From contig NZ_AP022616.1 of assembly GCF_010731115.1 (NCBI RefSeq), positions 372,001-436,000 of the forward strand: a DNA stretch of 64,000 nucleotides. Direction: 5' to 3'. A program made the position numbers and the translations under genes. Within the stretch, counting starts at the first letter, position 1; every line of letters begins with the position of its first letter. Shown here one piece after another: positions 9,573-18,557 of the stretch. The stretch comes from Mycolicibacterium phocaicum (lineage in GTDB: Bacteria > Actinomycetota > Actinomycetes > Mycobacteriales > Mycobacteriaceae). Under the pieces are notes generated by a model. It did not search any database and was not told the DNA's origin. It was given only the letters and a program-made list of their open reading frames with translations.

Positions 9573-12305
9573 TCATTGTTGTTGGCCCAACACGGTGTGC
9601 AGTTGATTGCGGTTGGTGATGCCGAGCTTGGGGAACATCTTGTAAAGGTGGGCCGCAACGGTTCGGTGTGAAACGTAGATGCGGTCGGCGATCTCCCTGT
9701 TGGTCAGCCCTGCGGCGGCCAACTGAGCGATCTGAAGTTCTTGGGAGGTCAGGTCGGAAGCCGGGCCCTGACGAGGAGTCCCGGCAGGGGTGGCCACGCC
9801 TGCCGCACGCAGCTCGGCGGCGGCCCGATCGACGAACGGCGCCGCGCCGGCGGCGTCGAATACGGCCAGCGCCGACGACAGATGGGTGCGCGCCTCGGTG
9901 ATCCGGCGCTGTCTGCGCAGCCATTGCCCATATGCCAGATGCGTTCGGGCCGTTTCGAGTTCGGCATTCGCATCTTCTCCAGCGACCAGCGCTGCCAGGA
10001 AATGGTCCTGTGCCTCGCCATCGTTCTGTGCGAGGAGCGCGTGGGCGCGATGCGCGAGCATCAACTCGAGGCCCGCCCCCAGCTGCCGAGCCTGATCTTC
10101 GATGTCGGCAAGCAGCGGCCGCACCAGTTCGGCGCCGTCGCAGCCGGCAGCAGCCTCGGCGAGATCGGCGACGGCCCACCGCCGGGAGGTCCTGTGCCCG
10201 GTCATTTTGAGCAGGTGCCCCAATGCTTCGGCCGGGTCGCCGGTGCACAGCGCCAATAGTCCCGCTGCCCAGTGCGCGTCGTCATGCCACACGATCGCCG
10301 GATCGGCTGCCAGCAGTCGACGCGCGGTGGCAACAGTCTCATGGGCCTGGTCGAAGCGGCCCTGCCAGACTTGCACGCGGGCCAGGGTGGCCGCCGCCGA
10401 CGCCGCGGTCATCGGCAGGTTGATGTCCTGCGCCAGCCGCAGCGCATTCTCGGCGGCGATGGCCGCGGCCTGGATATGGCCCTCTTGCAACAGCAGATGC
10501 GATGCGCCGCGCTGACTTTCGCATTCGTCGGCGGCTGACCCGGAGGCCCTGGACCGGCTCTGCACCCGGTTCCAGCACTGCAGTGCGTGCGTGCGGTCGG
10601 CGACCGCCTCGGCGGCGAACCCGAGCGCCATCAACAGCAGCGTATCGTCGGCCACCTCGTCTATCAGCCGGGACAGGCGGGTGCGCAGGCCTTGACCCGC
10701 GCCGGTGTCGTCCACCAACGCCAACGCCATGCACACCGCGGGATCGTCCGCGCCGTTTTCGAGGTGGCCGAGGGCCGCGACGATATCGCGACGGGGTTCC
10801 TCGGCAAGGCCGTGCATGCGGCACTCGATGGCTGCAGCCCACAGCAACCGGCGCTGTGCGGCGTCGCCGTCCTTGAACTTGCCGGCGAGCGCCACCAGTT
10901 CGGTAGCCGACTGGCCCGATACCGCCGCGGTGGCATTGAGGACAAATCGGGTGATGGCCAATTGCTCTGTGCTGCAATACTTGGCACCCAGATTCTCGGC
11001 TTCGCCGAGAATGCTGATGGCCTCGGCGGTCAGTCCGGCGCTCCGGGCGATCTCGGCTGCTTCGGTCAACCGGCGCACCCGGGCAGGCGGGTCCGGGGAC
11101 AGCACGGCAGCCCGGCGCAGGGCTGCGGCGGATTCCGCGCCCGCACCGCGCGCACGGGCGTACCGCGCAGCGCCTTCCAGGTCCTTGGCAACCTGCTCAT
11201 CGGTGCCGAATGTGGCTGCCGCGCGGTGCCATGCCGCACGGACCAGGTCCACGGTCGCGTCGGCGAGTGCCCGGTGGACGACGGTCCTGGTCGACAGCGG
11301 GGCCGCGCCGTAGACCGTTGACCGGATCAACGGATGGCGGACGTGAATCCGGTCGCCGACCGCCTTGATGAGGCCCGCACGCTCCAGCGGGGCCATTTCA
11401 TCGGTGAGTACCAGGCCCAGAAGACCAGCTGCGACGTCGATGTCACGCAGCTGGCCATCACTGGCCGAGATCATCAGCAGCAGCAGGCGGCCGTTGTCGG
11501 TCAGCCCGTCGAGCTGGGACAGGAAAGCCCGCTCGACGCGGCGGGTCGTGGGCAGCGGCTCACCGGAGAAGGTAGCGCTGCTGCCGCGCTCGCTCAGGGC
11601 GCCGGACAGTTCGATGACTGCCAGCGGGTTGCCGCCTGCCTGCTCGAGCACCCGTTGCTGGAGCAGGGCGTCTGCGTGCTGGGCGGTGGTGCTCAACAGT
11701 TGACGGGCATGTTCGGGAGCCAAGGGACCCAATGACAATCGAGGCAGACCGTCCAGATATGCGGTGGCGCCATCGAGCCCCGTACGTTCGGCGCACAACA
11801 TCATCAGCGGTGCATTACTGAGCCGGCGCGCCACGAACGCCAGAACCTCCAGCGAAGACTGGTCCAGCCACTGGACGTCATCGATGATCAGGACGATTCG
11901 GCGTCGGCTCGCCGATTCTTCGAGGAGTCCGAGTACCGCCAGGCTGACCATCAGCCGATCTGGCGTTGGGCCTTCGGCCAGGCCAAAAGCGGTCAGCAGG
12001 GCCGTGCGCTGGCGGGGTGGTAATGCCGGGGTGTGGTCGAGCACCGGGTGGATGAGTTCGTGGATGCCGGCGAAACCCACTTCGCTCTGGCTCTGCAGGC
12101 CCGAACAGCCCAGCCTGCTGTAGCCGTTGGCCACCGCCCAGTCTGCGATCGCCGATAGCAACGTGGACTTGCCGATACCGGCCTCACCGTCGACGACAAG
12201 CGCTGCGCCACTTGTAGAGATCGCGGCGAGCGTGTCGGTGACGCTCGACAACTCGGTTGACCGACCGATTATCACCGTTGCCAAGCTAGCAGCCTGAATT
12301 GGCAT
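9573..12305 (-). CDS. Large ATP-binding LuxR-family transcriptional regulator
   Basis: About 910 residues with the layout of LAL/MalT-type regulators. An N-terminal AAA-like ATPase has Walker A GEAGIGKSTLLSAIADWA and Walker B IVLIIDDVQWLDQSSLEVL. A long Ala-rich helical repeat region of TPR type fills the middle. A C-terminal LuxR helix-turn-helix reads LTSQELQIAQLAAAGLTNRE then VSHRTVAAHLYKMFPKLGIT. It would sense a ligand through the repeats and activate transcription in an ATP-dependent way. ATG 12305 is the chosen start; GTG 12275 (VIIGRSTEL) is an alternative that fits many relatives. It is divergent from the HxlR gene and shares a 24-base promoter gap with it. A longer frame reaching 12725 is antisense to that gene and is rejected. 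Confidence 0.88.
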   Translation of the reverse strand: MPIQAASLATVIIGRSTELSSVTDTLAAISTSGAALVVDGEAGIGKSTLLSAIADWAVANGYSRLGCSGLQSQSEVGFAGIHELIHPVLDHTPALPPRQRTALLTAFGLAEGPTPDRLMVSLAVLGLLEESASRRRIVLIIDDVQWLDQSSLEVLAFVARRLSNAPLMMLCAERTGLDGATAYLDGLPRLSLGPLAPEHARQLLSTTAQHADALLQQRVLEQAGGNPLAVIELSGALSERGSSATFSGEPLPTTRRVERAFLSQLDGLTDNGRLLLLMISASDGQLRDIDVAAGLLGLVLTDEMAPLERAGLIKAVGDRIHVRHPLIRSTVYGAAPLSTRTVVHRALADATVDLVRAAWHRAAATFGTDEQVAKDLEGAARYARARGAGAESAAALRRAAVLSPDPPARVRRLTEAAEIARSAGLTAEAISILGEAENLGAKYCSTEQLAITRFVLNATAAVSGQSATELVALAGKFKDGDAAQRRLLWAAAIECRMHGLAEEPRRDIVAALGHLENGADDPAVCMALALVDDTGAGQGLRTRLSRLIDEVADDTLLLMALGFAAEAVADRTHALQCWNRVQSRSRASGSAADECESQRGASHLLLQEGHIQAAAIAAENALRLAQDINLPMTAASAAATLARVQVWQGRFDQAHETVATARRLLAADPAIVWHDDAHWAAGLLALCTGDPAEALGHLLKMTGHRTSRRWAVADLAEAAAGCDGAELVRPLLADIEDQARQLGAGLELMLAHRAHALLAQNDGEAQDHFLAALVAGEDANAELETARTHLAYGQWLRRQRRITEARTHLSSALAVFDAAGAAPFVDRAAAELRAAGVATPAGTPRQGPASDLTSQELQIAQLAAAGLTNREIADRIYVSHRTVAAHLYKMFPKLGITNRNQLHTVLGQQQ

Positions 12306-12311
12306 TGCCAA
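12299..12311. promoter_or_regulatory. Inverted repeat between divergent regulators
   Basis: TTGGCA-T-TGCCAA is a perfect 6-1-6 inverted repeat that overlaps the presumed ATG of the LuxR-type gene and lies 18 bases before the HxlR start. A related TTGCCAAG half occurs at 12278-12285. Position and symmetry suggest an operator for one of the two divergent regulators, possibly HxlR autoregulation. If it is an operator, the LuxR-type protein may start at GTG 12275 instead. Confidence 0.5.
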
Positions 12312-12329
12312 CCCAGGTATGGTGTGAGG

Positions 12330-12785
12330 ATGCGCACCGACCCGTGGTCCGACGACGCCTGCCCGATAGCCCGCACGATGGCGGTGCTGGGGCAGCGGTG
12401 GGCCATCCTGATCGTCCGCGAGGCATTGCTGGGGCGGTCCCGGTTCTCCGAATTCCGCGAGCAGCTCGGGGTGGCCTCCGATGTACTCAGCGCGCGGCTG
12501 GCCGAGTTGGTGGCCGCCGGCATCCTGGAGGTCGAGGATTATCGGGAGCCCGGCGAGCGCACGCGCAGTCGCTACGTGCTCACCGACGCCGGACATGATC
12601 TGGTGACAGTGCTCGCCGCGATGGGGCAGTGGGGTCGCAAACACCGGGTCACCAACAAGCGCAGCGGCTACCGGTTCATCGAGAAATCCACCGGCGAGCA
12701 TGCACTGGTGGTCTTCCGTCGGCACGACGGCATCGCTGTACCTACCCGTGACGTGACACTCATCGACTCGCTCAACTCCGAATGA
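12330..12785 (+). CDS. HxlR-family (DUF24) winged-helix regulator with N-terminal Cys
   Basis: This 151-residue protein shows the HxlR signature: CPIARTMAVLGQRWAILIVRE, then GRSRFSEFREQLGVASDVLS and the wing region ending RSRYVLTDAGHDLVTVLAAM. Cys11 corresponds to the conserved N-terminal cysteine that redox-sensing members such as HypR, YodB and QorR use to detect quinones or oxidants. A C-terminal extension of about 50 residues follows the winged helix. The start is ATG 12330; GTG 12324 is also possible. The 3' end overlaps the convergent hydrolase gene by 14 bases. It may control the nearby reductase operon, which is inference. Confidence 0.9.
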   Translation: MRTDPWSDDACPIARTMAVLGQRWAILIVREALLGRSRFSEFREQLGVASDVLSARLAELVAAGILEVEDYREPGERTRSRYVLTDAGHDLVTVLAAMGQWGRKHRVTNKRSGYRFIEKSTGEHALVVFRRHDGIAVPTRDVTLIDSLNSE

Positions 12786-13593
12786 AGTCCAGCAGATCGC
12801 GATTCAGCTGCTGCTGATAGTCGCCGTGAATACCGTGGGGGGCGCCCGGATACACCCGTAGGGTGCCGTACCGCACCAGCTCGATCGATTTCGACGCCGC
12901 ATCGTGGATCGGGACGATCTGATCGTCGTCGCCGTGGGCGATCAGGATCGGCGCTTCGAGGGCCCGCAGATCCGCGGTCAGGTCGGTTTCCGAGAACGCC
13001 TTGACGCAGTCGTACGCCGATGCGAGTCCCGCCTGCATGCCTTGGAGCCAGAAATGGTCGATCAGTCCCTGGGAGACGGTGGCACCGTCTCGGTTGAAAC
13101 CGTAGAACGCCACCGCGAGTTCCCGCCAGTACCCGGATCGGTTGTCCAGTACGCGGGCCCGGATGTCGTCGAACACCGACAGTGGTGTGCCTTCGGGGTT
13201 TTCTGCTGATGCCACCATCACCGGTGGCACCGCGCCGACCGTGATCACCTTGCGCACCCGACCGGCGCCGTGGCGTGCCGCGTACCGCACCACCTCGCCA
13301 CCTCCGGTGGAATGCCCCACAACGACGACGTCGGACAATCGGAGTCCGTTGATCAGCGCCGCCAGGTCTGCGGCGTAGGTGTCCATATCGTTGCCAGACC
13401 ACGTCTGCTCGGACCGGCCGTGCCCCCGACGGTCGTGGGCGATGGCACGGAAACCGTTGTCGGCGAGGAGTTTCAGCTCCACATCCCACGCGTCGGCGCT
13501 GAGCGGCCAGCCATGACTGAAGACCACCGCCGGCCCGGCTCCCCAGTCCTTGTAGTACAGCTGCGCCCCGTCGGAGCCCTCGATGAATGGCAT
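12772..13593 (-). CDS. Alpha/beta hydrolase (cofactor-free haloperoxidase/esterase type)
   Basis: This 273-residue alpha/beta hydrolase is of the non-haem chloroperoxidase/arylesterase group. It has the oxyanion segment FSHGWPLSADAWD, the nucleophile elbow VVGHSTGGGEVVRY (Ser in GHSTGG), an Asp in LIAHGDDDQIVP and the final His in YPGAPHGIH, giving a complete Ser-Asp-His triad. DRRGHGRSEQTW is typical of this group. No signal peptide is seen, so it is cytosolic. It is convergent with the HxlR gene and divergent from the five-gene operon starting at 13753. The substrate is unknown. Confidence 0.9.
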   Translation of the reverse strand: MPFIEGSDGAQLYYKDWGAGPAVVFSHGWPLSADAWDVELKLLADNGFRAIAHDRRGHGRSEQTWSGNDMDTYAADLAALINGLRLSDVVVVGHSTGGGEVVRYAARHGAGRVRKVITVGAVPPVMVASAENPEGTPLSVFDDIRARVLDNRSGYWRELAVAFYGFNRDGATVSQGLIDHFWLQGMQAGLASAYDCVKAFSETDLTADLRALEAPILIAHGDDDQIVPIHDAASKSIELVRYGTLRVYPGAPHGIHGDYQQQLNRDLLDFIRS

Positions 13594-13678
13594 GGGTGCC
13601 AGTCTGGCCTCAGCTGTCAGACGCGGCCATCAGTCAAACGACCATCGCGACACGCGGGCCCTCGTCCGCATACCCCTA

Positions 13679-13688
13679 GTCAATTGAC
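13679..13688. promoter_or_regulatory. Short palindrome in divergent promoter region
   Basis: GTCAATTGAC is a perfect 10-base palindrome in the 159-base gap between the divergent hydrolase genes and 65 bases before the operon's first start. It could be a regulator half-site pair or contain a -35-like TTGAC. No matching -10 was convincing. Confidence 0.25.
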
Positions 13689-13752
13689 GGATACCGGGGA
13701 GCCGGGCCGAGAACGCAGGCTGGTGACAACGACGACAGCAGGGAGACACCAC

Positions 13753-14616
13753 ATGACGGAAGCCTCCACCGCGGTGGGCGCTGCGCACGCCGCCAACCTG
13801 GACATCGAGGTCGACGGTGAACGGTTCGCCTACCGGCGCTTCGGTGGTCCTTCGGCCACGGTGCCGCCACTGGTGCTGCTTCAGCATTTTCGCGGCAATC
13901 TCGATTACTGGGACCCAGCATTCCTGGACGTGCTCGCGGCCGACCGTGAGGTGATCACCGTCGACCTGCGCGGCGTCGGAGGCTCCACTGGCACCACACC
14001 CGACAACATCGCGGACATGGCGCGCGACGCCCTCCGGTTCATCGACGCGCTCGGCCTGAAATCCGTTGATCTGCTCGGTTTTTCGCTCGGCGGTCACATT
14101 GCCCAGGAGATCGCGCTGGTGCGTCCGCGATTGCCGCGCCGGCTGGTGCTCGCCGGCACGGCGCCGCAGGGTGCTCCCGATCTGCACAGGTGGTCCGAGG
14201 ACGTCTACGCCTACGCCTGTGCCGACGAGATCACCGCCGAAGGATTCATCGCGCTCTTCTTTTCCGGCTCCGAGAAGAGCGTCCAACGCGGTTGGGAGTA
14301 CCTGGCGCGCACCCACGCTCGAGACACCGACCGTGACGCCGAAACCACTCTGGCCTGTCGTGACGCGCAGTACCAGGCGCTGATGACTTGGGGCATACCG
14401 GAATCGTCGAAGCTGGAACGGCTTTCGGCCATCACGCAACCGACGCTTGTCGCCAACGGCGACAACGACACCATGATGTCGACCAAGAACAGTTACTTGT
14501 TGGCCGAGAGGATCCGTGGCGCCCAACTTCGCGTCTATCCCGATGCAGACCACGGATTCCTCGACCAGTATCCGGTCGAGTTCGGCCAGCACGTCCGCCA
14601 ATTCCTCGGCCGCTAA
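13753..14616 (+). CDS. Alpha/beta hydrolase, first gene of a five-gene operon
   Basis: This 287-residue alpha/beta-fold hydrolase has strand-loop LQHFRGNLDYWDPAFLDVLA, DLRGVGGSTG, the nucleophile elbow LLGFSLGGHIAQE (Ser in GFSLGG), an Asp in VANGDNDTMM and His in YPDADHGFLDQYP. ATG 13753 is preceded by gggagac. The next gene follows after 9 bases. It is clearly related to the third gene of the operon (same HFRG/RLRG and YPDADHG/YSDAGHG blocks), so the pair probably arose by duplication. Substrate unknown; esterase, lactonase or C-C hydrolase are all possible. Confidence 0.9.
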   Translation: MTEASTAVGAAHAANLDIEVDGERFAYRRFGGPSATVPPLVLLQHFRGNLDYWDPAFLDVLAADREVITVDLRGVGGSTGTTPDNIADMARDALRFIDALGLKSVDLLGFSLGGHIAQEIALVRPRLPRRLVLAGTAPQGAPDLHRWSEDVYAYACADEITAEGFIALFFSGSEKSVQRGWEYLARTHARDTDRDAETTLACRDAQYQALMTWGIPESSKLERLSAITQPTLVANGDNDTMMSTKNSYLLAERIRGAQLRVYPDADHGFLDQYPVEFGQHVRQFLGR

Positions 14617-14625
14617 GGAGAATTC

Positions 14626-15345
14626 ATGACCGACCTGCTCACCTCTGTGCTGAATGCCTACGGCGGCGTCGACCGCTGGCGCGAACTGTCATCGGTCACC
14701 GCGCGCAAACGGTTCGGCGGCGCCATCTGGGACATCAAGGCCGTACCCGGCATCGTCGACGACGGTGAGATCACGGTTTGGATCAAAGACCAACGCACCT
14801 CGCTGTCGCCTTTCACCGCGCCCGATTTGAAGACCGCCTACACGCCGCAACGGGTCGGTATCGAGACAACAGCCGGGGACATCGTCGAGATGCTCGACGA
14901 TCCCAGAGCGTCGTTCGCCGGGCATACTCTCGAAACACCTTGGAGCACATTGCAATTGGCGTACTTCACCGGGTACGCCATGTGGACCTACACGGCCGAG
15001 CCGTTCAATCTCACCTTTCCCGGTGTGCGTACCGCAGAGGGCGAATCCTGGACCGAGGACGGCCAGCAATGGCGCACCCTGCACGTCGACTACCCCGACA
15101 CGATCGCCACCCACAGTCCCCACCAGATCCTGTACATCGATTCCGACGGACTGATTCGACGTCGCGACTACCAGGTCGACATTGCCGGGGGATCCCCGGG
15201 CGCTCACTACGTTTCGGATTTCGATGAGATTGGCGGTCTGGTCATCCCACGCACCCGGATGATCTACGTCCGCGACGCCGACAACCACCCGATACCGGAG
15301 CAACTCGTGGTGTCCATCGAACTGACCGATGTCACCGTCAACTGA
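14626..15345 (+). CDS. Conserved protein of unknown function, possible LolA-like fold
   Basis: This 239-residue protein begins LLTSVLNAYGGVDRWRELSS and is rich in alternating strands such as LILYID-type segments (HQILYIDSDGLIRRRDYQVD). The beginning and strand pattern resemble periplasmic lipoprotein-carrier (LolA)-like barrels, but there is no signal peptide, so it is probably cytosolic. A lipophilic ligand-binding role is inference. A strong aaggaga site precedes ATG 14626. It sits between two related alpha/beta hydrolases in the operon. Confidence 0.8.
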   Translation: MTDLLTSVLNAYGGVDRWRELSSVTARKRFGGAIWDIKAVPGIVDDGEITVWIKDQRTSLSPFTAPDLKTAYTPQRVGIETTAGDIVEMLDDPRASFAGHTLETPWSTLQLAYFTGYAMWTYTAEPFNLTFPGVRTAEGESWTEDGQQWRTLHVDYPDTIATHSPHQILYIDSDGLIRRRDYQVDIAGGSPGAHYVSDFDEIGGLVIPRTRMIYVRDADNHPIPEQLVVSIELTDVTVN

Positions 15346-15356
15346 AGGGAATGCCC

Positions 15357-16187
15357 ATGACATATTTGTCCGATCAAGCTGAGGATCGCTTCGTCGGGGG
15401 CCCTGACGGCGAACGTTTCCACTACCGCCGATTCGGGAGGACCGGCGGAGTCCCGTTGGTGCTGTGCATGCGCCTGCGCGGCACGGTCGACCACTGGGAT
15501 CCACAACTGCTCGACGCGCTGGCCGCCGAACGCGAGGTGATCGTCTTCGACAATCGTGGGACCAGCCTCTCCAGCGGCGACGCGCCGACCACCATCGACG
15601 GCCTTGCCGACGGTGCCATCGCGTTCATCCGGGCGCTCGGACTGACCCAGGTCGACGTGCTCGGCTGGTCGCTGGGCGGCATTGTCGCCCAAGGTATTGC
15701 ATTGCGTGCGCCGGAACTGGTGCGTCGACTGGTTGTCGCGGGTAGCACGCCGGCAGGCGTGCCGGACCAGCCGGCCCCGGGGCCCCGGGTCGGGGAGATT
15801 CTCGGCCACCCCGTCAACGACGATGAGGACTACCTGTACCTGTTCTTCCCGGAAACCGATCAGGGTCGTGCCGCCGGACTGGCTTCATTGCGGCGCTTGG
15901 ACACTCGGTTGGTGCAGTCCCAGGCCGCGGTGCAGGGGGACACCTATCGGGCACAGTTGGGTGCCATCGCCGCATTCGGTGGTTACTACCGGCGGCTGGC
16001 GGAGCTGAAGCTGCCGGTGCTGGTCGTCAACGGTGCCCATGACGTGATGATCAATTCCTATGCGACCTACGCGATGTCGCAGCAACTGCCGGATGCCAAG
16101 GTGGTGCTCTACAGCGACGCCGGCCACGGATTCCTGTTCCAGCACATCGCGGATTTCGCGCACGACGTCAACCGGTTCCTGGGATGA
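15357..16187 (+). CDS. Alpha/beta hydrolase, third gene of the operon
   Basis: This 276-residue hydrolase shows RLRGTVDHWDPQLLDALA, FDNRGTSLSSG, the nucleophile elbow LGWSLGGIVAQ (Ser in GWSLGG), Asp in VVNGAHDVMI and His in YSDAGHGFLFQH. It is a paralogue of the operon's first gene. ATG 15357 is chosen because aaggga ends six bases before it; the in-frame ATG at 15351 is too close to that site. The stop overlaps the next gene's ATG (ATGA). Confidence 0.9.
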   Translation: MTYLSDQAEDRFVGGPDGERFHYRRFGRTGGVPLVLCMRLRGTVDHWDPQLLDALAAEREVIVFDNRGTSLSSGDAPTTIDGLADGAIAFIRALGLTQVDVLGWSLGGIVAQGIALRAPELVRRLVVAGSTPAGVPDQPAPGPRVGEILGHPVNDDEDYLYLFFPETDQGRAAGLASLRRLDTRLVQSQAAVQGDTYRAQLGAIAAFGGYYRRLAELKLPVLVVNGAHDVMINSYATYAMSQQLPDAKVVLYSDAGHGFLFQHIADFAHDVNRFLG

Positions 16188-17113
16188 GCGCCATGAGAGC
16201 TGTCAGCCAGGACGAACTCGGCGGGCCCGAGGTGCTACACGTGGTCGAGATCGACCGTCCTACACCAGGAATTGGGCAGATTCTGGTCCGGGTGCACGCC
16301 GCCGGTGTGAACCCGGTTGACGGGATGAACCGTCAGAGCGGGGTACTCGTCGGGGCGACACCGTTCGTCCTGGGCTGGGATGTGTCCGGCACTGTCGAAG
16401 CCGTGGGTTTCGGCGTCACCCTCTACCGGCCCGGTGACGAGGTGTTCGGCCTGTTGCCATTCCCTCTGGGGCACGGCGCCTATGCCGACTATGTCGTCGC
16501 TCCGACTCGGGTGTTCGTGCCGAAACCGGCGAACCTCGACCATGTTCAGGCCGCCGCGTTGCCGCTGGCCGGGTTGACGGCCTACCAGGCACTGGTGGAC
16601 ACCGCCGGCATCGGCGACGGCACCCGGGTGCTGATCACCGCCCCGGCCGGCGGGGTGGGACATCTGGCGGTGCAGATCGCCAAGGCATTCGGCGCGTATG
16701 TCATCGGACTGGCGTCACCCGATAACGTCGAGATAGTGACCGGCCTCGGCGCCGACGAGGTGATCGACTACACCACAACCGATTTCGCGACGGTGCTCAG
16801 CGATGTGGATGTGGTGTTCGACCTCGTTGGTAACGACTATCAGAGCAAGGCGCTGCAGGTGCTCAAACCCGGCGGCACGCTGGTCTCGTCGCTGCCGCAG
16901 TCTCTGCCGGAGGTCGTCGCCGACGCTGTCGCGCGAGGTATCCGGCCGGCCGGACTGTTCGTCGAGGCCGACCGGCTGGGCATGACTGCGCTGGCAGAGC
17001 TTGCCGGCCGCGGGGCGCTGGTCCCGACGATCGCGGCCACCTTCCCGCTGGAACAGGTCGGGCAGGCGCAGTCCTACCGCGTCAGGACCGGCAAGGTGGT
17101 GTTGACCCTGTGA
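16184..17113 (+). CDS. Zinc-less NADP-dependent quinone-type oxidoreductase (MDR family)
   Basis: About 309 residues of the medium-chain dehydrogenase/reductase family. GPEVLHVVE and VRVHAAGVNPVDGMNRQ mark the catalytic domain, and APAGGVGHLAVQIAKAFGA is the NADPH-binding loop. The zinc-ligand cysteines of alcohol dehydrogenases are absent, so it is a quinone/enone reductase type. ATG 16184 overlaps the previous stop; ATG 16193 (MRAVSQDE) is an equally good start. The stop overlaps the GTG of the next gene. Confidence 0.92.
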   Translation: MSAMRAVSQDELGGPEVLHVVEIDRPTPGIGQILVRVHAAGVNPVDGMNRQSGVLVGATPFVLGWDVSGTVEAVGFGVTLYRPGDEVFGLLPFPLGHGAYADYVVAPTRVFVPKPANLDHVQAAALPLAGLTAYQALVDTAGIGDGTRVLITAPAGGVGHLAVQIAKAFGAYVIGLASPDNVEIVTGLGADEVIDYTTTDFATVLSDVDVVFDLVGNDYQSKALQVLKPGGTLVSSLPQSLPEVVADAVARGIRPAGLFVEADRLGMTALAELAGRGALVPTIAATFPLEQVGQAQSYRVRTGKVVLTL

Positions 17114-18540
17114 TGGCGAACGAAGCTGGAACCGACGTCGTGGAGAGCACGGCGATCGAAGCCGATCTGCTCGTCATCGGTTTCGGTAAGGGTGGCAAGA
17201 CGCTGGCCGGTGACGTTGGCCGGACAGGCCAACGGGTGGTCCTGGTCGAGCAGGCGGCGCAGATGTTCGGCGGCACCTGCATCAACACCGGTTGCGTGCC
17301 GACGAAGTCGATGGTCCATCAGGGCGAGAAGAACGCCGCGACAAACCTCCCGGGTGAACTGGCTTATGCCGCAGCGGTTGCCGCAACGGAGCGGTTGACC
17401 GCGGGGCTTCGTGCGGCCAACCTCGCTGCACTGGAAAGTATTCCGTCGGTCACGGTGCTGATCGGCACCGCCATGTTCGTAGATGCCAACACGGTGCAGG
17501 TCAGTTGTGATGCAGGTGCCGTGACGGTGAGCGCTCGTCAGATCGTCATCGGAACCGGGGCGCGCGCCGGCACCGCGGAAATACCCGGCCTGGCTGCTTG
17601 TCCGGTGGCCGTCACCAACGTCGAGCTGTTGCATCAGGCGGCTCGCCCGGAACGCCTCGTCGTTCTCGGTGGTGGATTCATCGGCCTCGAATTCGCGTCG
17701 ATGTATGCCGCGTTCGGCTGCTCGGTCACGGTCCTCGAGAGGAATCCGGCAGTGCTCGCAAGCGAGGAGCCTGAGATCGCGGACATGGCGCGTTCACTGC
17801 TGGCCGCGCGCGGCGTAGATATCCAAACCGGCGCCGATGTCGTCGACGTGCAGACGATCCTCCGTCCCGGAGCCGCGCCGATGGCTCGTGTTCGGTACCT
17901 GAGCGATGGACGACCGGTCAGTGTCGACGCAGACTCTGTTCTCGTCGCGCTCGGGCGCATCCCGAACACGGCTGCATTGCGCCTCGACCGGGCGGGAGTC
18001 AAGACGACCGACAGGGGTGCAGTCGTCGTCGACGACTACCGTCGCACCACCGTGCCGCACATCTTCGCCGTCGGAGATGTCACCGGCGGACCCCAATTCA
18101 CCTATCTCTCACTCGATGACTACCGCATCGTCGCCGACCAGCTATCCGGGGTCGATGAACCTCGGCGGGCGTCGCAGCGAACGGCAGTACCTACGTGTCT
18201 CTTCCTCACCCCGCCGCTGGCCCGGGTGGGATTGACCGAGTCGCAGGCGCGCAGTGCGGGTCACGACGTCCTCGTCGCCGCAAGTCCGGTCGCAAATCTC
18301 GCAACCGTGGCCCGTGCACGTATCGTCGAACAGACCGAAGGAATGATGAAGGTCGTCGTCGAAGCCACCACCGGCAAGATTCTCGGCGCCACACTGTGGT
18401 GTCATGACGCCCACGAAGTGATCAACATCGTCGCACTGGCGATGCGGCACGGTATCACCGCGCGTGCACTGCGCGACGAGATCTACACGCACCCTTCGAT
18501 GTCGGAGTGCTTCAACCAGCTACTGGGACTATTGGCCTGA
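17110..18540 (+). CDS. RclA-like pyridine nucleotide-disulfide oxidoreductase
   Basis: This 476-residue FAD protein has the two-dinucleotide-fold layout of dihydrolipoamide dehydrogenase and mercuric reductase. The redox-active pair is in GGTCINTGCVPTKS (Cys57, Cys62). The first fold reads IGFGKGGKTLA, unlike the usual GGGPGG, and this and DVTGGPQFTYLSLDDYRIV closely resemble E. coli RclA, the reactive-chlorine/copper defence flavoprotein. The C-terminal dimer domain ends DEIYTHPSMSECFNQLL, with the His that pairs with the disulfide. It is last in the five-gene operon. Mercuric reductase is less likely, because no N-terminal metal-binding domain or C-terminal Cys pair is seen. Confidence 0.85.
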   Translation: MMANEAGTDVVESTAIEADLLVIGFGKGGKTLAGDVGRTGQRVVLVEQAAQMFGGTCINTGCVPTKSMVHQGEKNAATNLPGELAYAAAVAATERLTAGLRAANLAALESIPSVTVLIGTAMFVDANTVQVSCDAGAVTVSARQIVIGTGARAGTAEIPGLAACPVAVTNVELLHQAARPERLVVLGGGFIGLEFASMYAAFGCSVTVLERNPAVLASEEPEIADMARSLLAARGVDIQTGADVVDVQTILRPGAAPMARVRYLSDGRPVSVDADSVLVALGRIPNTAALRLDRAGVKTTDRGAVVVDDYRRTTVPHIFAVGDVTGGPQFTYLSLDDYRIVADQLSGVDEPRRASQRTAVPTCLFLTPPLARVGLTESQARSAGHDVLVAASPVANLATVARARIVEQTEGMMKVVVEATTGKILGATLWCHDAHEVINIVALAMRHGITARALRDEIYTHPSMSECFNQLLGLLA

Positions 18541-18557
18541 GCGCATTGCCCGGTGCG

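Noticed and set aside
12306..12725. N-terminal extension of the LuxR-type regulator
   Set aside because: The extra 140 residues are antisense to the HxlR gene and do not resemble regulator sequence; the ATPase begins near 12,275.
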